Origin: Martinezella tropici | GTDB taxonomy: Bacteria; Pseudomonadota; Alphaproteobacteria; Rhizobiales; Rhizobiaceae | Reading direction: 5' to 3' | DNA: 64,000 nucleotides | Assembly: GCF_008370325.1 (NCBI RefSeq) | Contig: NZ_VNIP01000004.1 | Span: 248,001-312,000 of the forward strand | Shown here: positions 58,183-64,000 of the stretch, piece after piece | How the letters are laid out: every line of letters begins with the position of its first letter | Numbering within the stretch: position 1 is the stretch's first letter | Position numbers and translations under genes: made by a program | The notes under the pieces: generated by a model | What the model was told of the DNA's origin: nothing | What the model saw: only the letters and a program-made list of their open reading frames with translations | Database searches by the model: none

Positions 58183-59817
58183 ATGCTTTCGATCAATCGA
58201 CGCGGCGCGCTCGGCCTGCTCGGCGCAACCGCCGGCACGCTTATGCTGCCGCGCTTCGCCTTCAGCCAGGCCAAGCGTCCGTCCATCACCATCGCGGTCC
58301 AGAAGATCACTAACAACAACACGCTCGACATATGGAACGAGCAGTCCAACGTCGGCGAGCGCGTTTTCTTCCCGAACCTTTGGGAAGGCCTGATCCTGCG
58401 TGACTGGATGGGCAATCAGGGGCCAGTTCCGGGCCTCGCCACCGAGTGGAAGCGCCTCGACGACAGGACGCTCGAACTCAAGCTGCGCCAGGGCGTGAAG
58501 TTCCACAATGGGGATGAACTCACCGCTGAAGACGTCGCGTTCTCCTTCTCGCGCGAGCGCGTGTTCGGCAATACCGAGCCGGCAGGGGGCAAGACGATTT
58601 TCGAAGACGATCACAAGCCCGCAACCGTCAAGGAATTGCCGGCCGCCATTCCCGGCGTCGGCCGCCGTCTGTGGCCCGCGCTCGCCGGCGTCGAGATCGT
58701 CGATAAATACACGGTGCGTTTCCACAACGCGACGCCCGACGTGACGCTGGAAGGCCGCCTGTATTCCTTCGGCAGCCAGATCGTCAGCCGCCGCAGCTGG
58801 GATGAGGCCGCCACTTATGCCGATTGGGCTCGCAAGCCCGTTACGACCGGTCCCTACATGGTCGGCGAATTCAAGCCCGACGTCTCGCTGACGCTGGTTG
58901 CCTTCGACCAATATTGGGGCGGCCGGCCGCCGCTCGAGCAGATCCGCTTCGTCGAGGTTCCCGAAGTCGCCTCGCGCGTCAATGGCCTGCTCTCCGGCGA
59001 ATACGACTTCGCCTGCGACCTGCCGCCGGACCAGATTGCCACGGTCCAGGCAGCTCCGGGCTATGAAGTTCAAAACTCGACGATCTGGAACCACCGCGTC
59101 TCGGTCTTCAACGTACAGAACCCGGTCCTTGCCAACCCGCTGGTGCGCCGCGCCATGACCCATGCCATCGACCGTCAGGCGATTGTCGACGCGCTCTGGG
59201 GCGGCAAGACCGTCGTCCCGGCCGGCCTGCAGTTCGAATCCTTCCGTTCCAGCGACATGTTCGTCGAAGGCTGGAAGGCTCCGGAATATGATCCGAAGCT
59301 GGCCCAGGATCTTCTGAAGCAGGCAAACTACAAGGGCGATGCCATCCCGTTCCGCCTGCTGAACAACTACTACACGAACCAGACGGCGAACGGCCAGATC
59401 ATGGTGGAGATGTGGAAGCAGGTCGGCATCAACGTCGAGATCCAGATGAAGGAAAACTGGGCGCAGATCCACGATCCGGCCGGCGTCAAGGGCGTGCGCG
59501 ACTGGTCGGCCTCCAACACGATCAACGATCCGATCACGCCGATGGTCGTGCAGTTCGGCCCGAACGGCGACGTCCAGCAGAAGAAGGAGTGGACGAACGA
59601 GGAGATGAACAAGCTCTCCGTCGTCATGGAAACCTCCACCGACCGTGCGCTGCGCAAGAAGGCCATCGCCCGCATGCTCGAAATCTGCGAACGCGAAGAC
59701 CCGGTCTACCAGGTCCTGCATCAGAATGCCGTCTTCACCGGCATGAAGTCATCGCTGAAATGGAAGGCGGCTCCGGCTTTCGCCATGGACTTCCGCTCCG
59801 CCAACTGGTCGATCTGA
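58183..59817 (+). CDS. ABC transporter substrate-binding protein, family 5 (Dpp/Opp type)
   Basis: 544 residues with a Tat signal (NRRGALGLLGATAGTLMLPR). The SBP_bac_5 domain is complete: LATEWKRLDDRTLELKLRQG with VKFHNGDELTAEDVAFSF, the central DLPPDQIATVQAAPGYEVQ, and VRRAMTHAIDRQAIVDALWG. Class members bind peptides, nickel, opines, glycosides or phospho-compounds. ATG 58183 follows AGGAG; the frame is open 75 codons upstream but that section lacks a start signal. First gene of a plus-strand operon ending in a glycerophosphodiesterase. Confidence 0.9.
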   Translation: MLSINRRGALGLLGATAGTLMLPRFAFSQAKRPSITIAVQKITNNNTLDIWNEQSNVGERVFFPNLWEGLILRDWMGNQGPVPGLATEWKRLDDRTLELKLRQGVKFHNGDELTAEDVAFSFSRERVFGNTEPAGGKTIFEDDHKPATVKELPAAIPGVGRRLWPALAGVEIVDKYTVRFHNATPDVTLEGRLYSFGSQIVSRRSWDEAATYADWARKPVTTGPYMVGEFKPDVSLTLVAFDQYWGGRPPLEQIRFVEVPEVASRVNGLLSGEYDFACDLPPDQIATVQAAPGYEVQNSTIWNHRVSVFNVQNPVLANPLVRRAMTHAIDRQAIVDALWGGKTVVPAGLQFESFRSSDMFVEGWKAPEYDPKLAQDLLKQANYKGDAIPFRLLNNYYTNQTANGQIMVEMWKQVGINVEIQMKENWAQIHDPAGVKGVRDWSASNTINDPITPMVVQFGPNGDVQQKKEWTNEEMNKLSVVMETSTDRALRKKAIARMLEICEREDPVYQVLHQNAVFTGMKSSLKWKAAPAFAMDFRSANWSI

Positions 59818-59900
59818 CCGGCTCATCGCTTCGGCCCGCGGCGGTGGCAAGCCCGCGGCGGGCCGTCTTCTGCTTCGAACGAAATGCAGGGATGAAACAT

Positions 59901-60914
59901 ATGGGCACGACCAGCTCCAGCCTTATCGAACTGCGCGACCTGACGGTCACCTTCGACGGCGTGCAGGTTCTCCACGGCATCAATCTTGACGTCGGCAAAG
60001 GCGAGGCGCTCGGCCTTGTTGGCGAATCCGGCTGCGGCAAGTCGGTTACCTGGCTGGCGGCCCTTGGCCTGCTGCCCGCCAAGGCTGGTGTTGCCGGCTC
60101 CGTCAAGCTCGAAGGCCGCGAGCTGATCGGCGGACGGCGTTCCGTGCTCGAAAGCGTGCGGGGCAAGCGCATCGCAATGATCTTCCAGGATCCGTCGAGC
60201 TCCCTCAATCCGGTGCTGCGCATCGGCGGGCAGATTGCCGAGGCACTCGCCGCCCATCGCGGCCTGCGCGGCGAGGCCGCAAGGGCGGAGGCGATGCGGC
60301 TGATGGACATGGTCGGCATTCCCGATGCGCGTCGCCGTTTCGATTCTTATCCGCATGAATTTTCCGGCGGCCAGTGCCAGCGCCTGATGATCGCCATGGC
60401 GCTTGCCGGCCAACCCGATCTTCTGATTGCCGACGAGCCGACGACGGCGCTCGATGCGACGATCCAGGCGCAGATCCTCGATCTGCTGATCGAGCTTCGC
60501 GCCGAGACCGGCATGGCGACCGTCTTCATCAGCCATGATCTCGGTGCCGTCAGCCAGGTGTGCGAGCGCATCTGCGTCATGTATGCGGGGCGCATCGTCG
60601 AGGAGGGCAGTGTCGAGCAGCTTTTCTCCGAACCGCGCCATCCCTATACGCGTGGCCTGTTCGACGCCATTCCCCGCATCGACGGTGGCCGCGAGCGGCT
60701 GATCCCCATTCGCGGCACCGTGCCGAATCCGAACCATCTGCCGAAGGGCTGTTCCTTCTCACCGCGCTGTTCGCGCGCCGTCGAGGACTGTCGCAACGAG
60801 CGGCCGCAGCTTGTTACGCTCGAACACGGACGCAAGCTCGCCTGCCTGCGGCCCGTGCCGGCAGCAGGAGCTTCCGAGATCCGAGCCCATATTCCCGAGG
60901 GCCTGTTGCAATGA
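59901..60914 (+). CDS. ABC transporter ATP-binding protein, DppD type
   Basis: 337 residues from ATG 59901 (AGGGA eight bases upstream; ATG 59892 overlaps this site). Walker [11 protein letters not shown]-loop [14 protein letters not shown], signature [15 protein letters not shown], Walker [14 protein letters not shown]. The C-terminal oligopeptide/Fe-S extension is present: [16 protein letters not shown] with the Cys ligands of the oligo_HPY domain. Overlaps the next ATPase gene in ATGA. Confidence 0.91.
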   Translation: MGTTSSSLIELRDLTVTFDGVQVLHGINLDVGKGEALGLVGESGCGKSVTWLAALGLLPAKAGVAGSVKLEGRELIGGRRSVLESVRGKRIAMIFQDPSSSLNPVLRIGGQIAEALAAHRGLRGEAARAEAMRLMDMVGIPDARRRFDSYPHEFSGGQCQRLMIAMALAGQPDLLIADEPTTALDATIQAQILDLLIELRAETGMATVFISHDLGAVSQVCERICVMYAGRIVEEGSVEQLFSEPRHPYTRGLFDAIPRIDGGRERLIPIRGTVPNPNHLPKGCSFSPRCSRAVEDCRNERPQLVTLEHGRKLACLRPVPAAGASEIRAHIPEGLLQ

Positions 60915-61894
60915 CCCCGCTCATCGAGGCTCGCAACCTTGTGCGCATCTACGGCACGCGTAGCGGCCTCTTCGGCCGCACAAGCTCGGTGCGCGCCGTC
61001 GACGGCGTGTCGCTGGCGGTCGCGCCGGGCGAGACGCTCGGCATCGTCGGCGAATCCGGTTCCGGCAAGTCGACGCTCGGGCGCATGCTCCTCGGGATCG
61101 ACGACGCTCAGGAAGGCGCGATTCATTTCGAAGGCCGGCCGATGCCCGAACGCGGCAGCGCGGAGTGGCGGAGACTGCGCGCGAAAATGCAGCTCGTCTT
61201 CCAGGATCCGCTCGCAGCTCTCGATCGCCGCCTGACGATCGCCGCCCAGATTGCCGAGCCGCTCGAGATCCATAAGCTGCTTCCGAAGGAACATCATGCC
61301 ATGCGCGTGGCGGAACTGATGGCCGCCGTGGGGCTGCGTGCCGACCAGGCGGAACGCTATCCCCACGAGCTTTCCGGCGGTCAGCGTCAGCGCGCGGTAA
61401 TTGCCCGCGCGCTTGCCTCGCGACCAAGGCTTCTCGTCTGCGACGAGCCGGTTTCGGCACTCGACGTATCGATCCAGGCACAGGTCATCAACATGATGCG
61501 GGACCTGCAGGAACAGAACGGCATCGCCATGATCTTCATCAGTCACGATCTGAAGGTGGTGCGCAACGTCGCGGATCGGGTCGCCGTGATGTATCTCGGC
61601 CGCATCATGGAGGAGGCCTCTTCCGACGTCATCTTCCGTTCGCCGCAGCACCCTTACACCAAGGCGCTGGTTTCGAGCATTCCCGTGCCCGGCAAGCCGC
61701 TCCGGGATCGGATCATCCTGCAAGGCGAGCCGCCAAACCCGGCAAGCCGCCCATCCGGCTGCGCCTTCCATCCCCGTTGCCCGCTGGCTCGCGACATATG
61801 CCGCTCCATCGCACCGGAACTGCGCGAGATTGGCGATGGACGCACCGCCGCCTGTCATGTCGTGACGGGTGAAACCGCGCCGGTTGCGGCATAG
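60911..61894 (+). CDS. ABC transporter ATP-binding protein, DppF type
   Basis: 327 residues. Walker [11 protein letters not shown]-loop [14 protein letters not shown], signature [15 protein letters not shown], Walker [14 protein letters not shown], and the oligo_HPY tail [20 protein letters not shown]. It pairs with the preceding ATPase to drive the importer. Its ATG is inside the stop of the DppD-like gene, implying equal translation. Confidence 0.91.
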   Translation: MTPLIEARNLVRIYGTRSGLFGRTSSVRAVDGVSLAVAPGETLGIVGESGSGKSTLGRMLLGIDDAQEGAIHFEGRPMPERGSAEWRRLRAKMQLVFQDPLAALDRRLTIAAQIAEPLEIHKLLPKEHHAMRVAELMAAVGLRADQAERYPHELSGGQRQRAVIARALASRPRLLVCDEPVSALDVSIQAQVINMMRDLQEQNGIAMIFISHDLKVVRNVADRVAVMYLGRIMEEASSDVIFRSPQHPYTKALVSSIPVPGKPLRDRIILQGEPPNPASRPSGCAFHPRCPLARDICRSIAPELREIGDGRTAACHVVTGETAPVAA

Positions 61895-61902
61895 GGGCCA
61901 TC

Positions 61903-62832
61903 ATGATTCGCTTTGTTCTCGTCCGCCTCTTCCGTGCCGCACTAACGATCCTGGCCGTCATTACCTTCGCTTTCGTCGTGCTGCGCATGTCGGGCGATCC
62001 GGCCTTGGTGATGCTCGGGCCAGATGTGCCGCAGGAAGCGGTCGATGCCTTCCGCAAGTCCTGGGGTCTCGACCAGCCTCTATGGATTCAATACATCGCC
62101 TATATCAAATCGATCTTCACCGGCGATTTCGGCGTATCGATGCGCGACAAGGCTTCGGCGCTGCATCTGGTGCTGGAACGCGTGCCCGCGACCCTGCAAC
62201 TGACGATCCCAGCCCTTGTTCTCAAGCTCGTCCTCGGCATCCCGGCGGGCGTCTATGCCGCCTTGCATCGCCAGAGCTTCACAGACCGCGGCGTCATCCT
62301 TGCCGCCGTGCTCGGCTTTACCATTCCCTCCTTCGTCATGGGGCTGGTGCTCGTGCTGATCTTCTCGGTCATCCTCGGCTGGCTGCCCTCGGGCGGGCAG
62401 GATACCTGGATGCATGGCATCCTGCCGACACTGACCATGAGCATCGGTGGGATCGGTATCCTCGCGCGTTTCTCGCGCAGCGCTATGATCGAGGTCATGG
62501 GGCAACCCTATATCCGCACGGCTTCCGCCAAGGGGCTGACATGGCGCGACGTGGTCTGGAAGCATGCCCTGCCGAATGCGGCGGTGCCGATCGTCACCAT
62601 CGTCGGCTTCATGGTCGGCTCGCTGCTTGCAGGCGCCGTCGTGGTGGAATCGATCTTTTCCTGGCCGGGCATCGGACGCCTGCTGGTGGTTTCCGTCAGC
62701 AACCGCGACCTTGCCGTGGTTCAATGCATCCTGCTCATCATCGCCGCAGCAATGGTCGTGTCAAATCTCGTCGTCGACCTGCTCTACGGCTGGCTCGACC
62801 CGCGGCTTCGGTCGCATGCGGCACGACACTGA
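61903..62832 (+). CDS. ABC transporter permease, DppB type
   Basis: 309 residues with six membrane helices. Begins MIRFVLVRLFRAALTILAVI, carries the periplasmic GPDVPQEAVDAFRKSWGLDQ, the G-F-x-I-P-S-F stretch and the EAA loop PYIRTASAKGLTWRDVVWKH. Forms the channel with the DppC-like protein encoded just downstream. Eight bases separate it from the DppF-like stop; AGGGG is the ribosome site. Confidence 0.91.
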   Translation: MIRFVLVRLFRAALTILAVITFAFVVLRMSGDPALVMLGPDVPQEAVDAFRKSWGLDQPLWIQYIAYIKSIFTGDFGVSMRDKASALHLVLERVPATLQLTIPALVLKLVLGIPAGVYAALHRQSFTDRGVILAAVLGFTIPSFVMGLVLVLIFSVILGWLPSGGQDTWMHGILPTLTMSIGGIGILARFSRSAMIEVMGQPYIRTASAKGLTWRDVVWKHALPNAAVPIVTIVGFMVGSLLAGAVVVESIFSWPGIGRLLVVSVSNRDLAVVQCILLIIAAAMVVSNLVVDLLYGWLDPRLRSHAARH

Positions 62833-62839
62833 GGAAAAC

Positions 62840-63721
62840 ATGATGGCTACATCAGATCTTATCGAAACGCCGGTCTCCCGAAAGCAGGGCGGCCTGGTTT
62901 CCTTCTTGCGTCGCAATGTGCCGTTTTCGGTCGCTCTCTGCCTGCTATGGCTTGCGGCCATGGTCGCGACCGCAATTTTCGCCGATCAGGTCCGCCCCTT
63001 CAACATTACTGCCATGGATCTGACCAGCCGGCTGTCTGCGCCGGGCGGAGCCAAGCATCTGCTCGGCACCGACGAACTCGGTCGCGATGTGCTTTCGCGC
63101 CTCATTCAGTCGATCCGGGTATCGCTCGTCATCGCCTTCGGCGCGACGCTGCTGTCTGCGATCTTCGGCACGCTGCTCGGCTTTCTGGCGGCGCAATTCC
63201 GCGGCTTCGTGGAGCATCTGGTCCTGATGCTCGCGGATTTCCAGGCGGCGCTGCCCTTCCTCATCATGTCGCTGGCGGTACTCGCCTTCTTCGGCTCCTC
63301 GATGCCGCTGCTCGTATGCTTGATGGGTTTCTATGGTTGGGAGCGCTATGCGCGCATCGCGCGAGGGCTTGCCATCGCCGCCGGGGCTCAGGGCTATGCC
63401 GCCGCGGTGGTGCAGCTCGGCGCGACGCCAATGCGCGTTTATCTGCGCCATATCCTTCCCAATGTCGCCTCGACGCTGATCGTTTCCATGACGCTGACTT
63501 TCCCTGAAATCATCCTGATGGAAAGCGGCCTGTCCTTTCTCGGCCTCGGTGTGCAGCCGCCGGAAACCAGCCTTGGCAACATGGTCGGCTTCGGCCGGGA
63601 ATATCTGACGCGTGCGCCCTGGATCATGCTGGCGCCTGCCATCGTCATCATGCTGACAACGCTTTCCATTTCGCTCGTCGGCGATTGGCTGCGCGACAAG
63701 CTCGATCCCACGATCCGATAG
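62840..63721 (+). CDS. ABC transporter permease, DppC type
   Basis: 293 residues. N-terminal cytoplasmic stretch, first helix near residue 29, then the typical GAKHLLGTDELGRDVLSRLI after it and the EAA loop AAVVQLGATPMRVYLRHILP. It ends DWLRDKLDPTIR, as DppC proteins do. ATG 62840 follows GAGGAAAAC. The phosphodiesterase gene starts 12 bases after the stop. Confidence 0.91.
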   Translation: MMATSDLIETPVSRKQGGLVSFLRRNVPFSVALCLLWLAAMVATAIFADQVRPFNITAMDLTSRLSAPGGAKHLLGTDELGRDVLSRLIQSIRVSLVIAFGATLLSAIFGTLLGFLAAQFRGFVEHLVLMLADFQAALPFLIMSLAVLAFFGSSMPLLVCLMGFYGWERYARIARGLAIAAGAQGYAAAVVQLGATPMRVYLRHILPNVASTLIVSMTLTFPEIILMESGLSFLGLGVQPPETSLGNMVGFGREYLTRAPWIMLAPAIVIMLTTLSISLVGDWLRDKLDPTIR

Positions 63722-63733
63722 GAAATATGCTCC

Positions 63734-64000
63734 ATGACCTTGATTACCGGCCATCGCGGCGCCCGCAACCTCTGGCCCGAAAATTCGCTCACCGGCTTTC
63801 GCAATGCTGCTGCGTTGGGTGCGGATGCCGTCGAATTCGATGTCCATCTGACGCTGGCCGGCGAACTCGTCGTTATTCATGACCCGACCCTTGAACGCAC
63901 CGCCGAAAGCGCCGGTGCCGTACGGGAGCTGTCGATCGAGGGCCGCAAGGCGATCCGGCTGAAGGGCACGAACGAGACAATTCCGACCCTTTCCGAGGTG
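63734..64000 (+). CDS. Glycerophosphodiester phosphodiesterase, N-terminal part (cut by window edge)
   Basis: 89 codons visible. GDPD signature at the start: GHRGARNLWPENSLTGFRNA, with the catalytic His of GHRG, then the metal-binding EFDVHLT and the second His in IHDPTLERT. It hydrolyses glycerophosphodiesters to glycerol-3-phosphate and an alcohol, normally in the cytoplasm when no signal is present, as here. Being the sixth gene of the Dpp-like operon, it suggests that the importer brings in glycerophosphodiesters or a related phosphodiester. The rest of the gene lies beyond base 64000. Confidence 0.88.
   Translation, partial: MTLITGHRGARNLWPENSLTGFRNAAALGADAVEFDVHLTLAGELVVIHDPTLERTAESAGAVRELSIEGRKAIRLKGTNETIPTLSEV

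Noticed and set aside
58165..59721. 518-codon minus-strand frame
   Set aside because: Antisense shadow of the family 5 binding protein gene.
1..64000. CRISPR arrays, tRNA/rRNA genes, riboswitches, prophage or insertion sequences
   Set aside because: No regularly spaced repeat array, no cloverleaf or conserved RNA core, and no transposase or integrase motif was recognised on either strand. Structure-based RNA searches could not be run.

Overview
This 64 kb window looks like part of a genome of Rhizobiaceae (Rhizobium or a close relative). Coding DNA is GC-rich. There is a RopA-type porin (31110..32159), an intergenic mosaic repeat of the rhizobial RIME kind (27776..27893), and a second dispersed repeat typical of Rhizobiales (32848..32953). 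ABC importers, divergent regulators and catabolic islands dominate, and no tRNA, rRNA, phage, insertion sequence or CRISPR array was seen. This suits an accessory region of a chromosome or a chromid, although that placement is inference.

Layout. 1-1462: partial purine permease (NCS2). 1648-7790: hexuronate/hexonate island with an MFS carrier, an L-idonate dehydrogenase-like enzyme and a GntR regulator on the minus strand, divergent from uxuA-uxuB. 7927-11993: a tiny membrane protein, then a Gram-negative sortase and its VIT/vWA substrate, divergent from an XRE regulator. 12015-16624: 2OG-Fe(II) oxygenase, cytochrome P460, Tat-exported epoxide hydrolase, MFS carrier. 16852-18857: a truncated alanyl-tRNA synthetase paralog, ribosomal protein S21 and a small acidic protein. 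19350-22746: glycosyltransferase and epimerase, then two ParD/ParE modules, the first with a destroyed toxin. 22763-30855: N-heterocycle-type catabolic island (NMT1-like ABC importer, cytosine deaminase-like amidohydrolase, FAD oxidase, quinone reductase, LysR, creatininase). 31110-36044: porin, GT39 glycosyltransferase, adenylate cyclase. 36075-40041: EmrAB-type efflux pump with LysR. 40225-45759: Rrf2 regulator, MscS channel, cupin, NmrA-like reductase, metallo-beta-lactamase-fold hydrolase, AhpD-like protein and LysR. 45803-49300: a second NMT1/SsuA-type ABC importer and an ICMT-like methyltransferase. 49550-56773: phosphopantetheinyl transferase overlapping a Pls/PosA-type single-module NRPS, divergent from a PepSY protein plus PhoP/PhoQ-like two-component system. 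56810-64000: SorC-type regulator, HAD remnant, a Dpp-like ABC importer and a partial glycerophosphodiester phosphodiesterase.

The most interesting systems are the Pls-like NRPS with its own PPTase and neighbouring two-component system, whose predicted pocket suggests a basic amino acid; the stand-alone AlaRS catalytic paralog; and the sortase/VIT-vWA pair. Gene calls rest on reading translated motifs. No database search was run.
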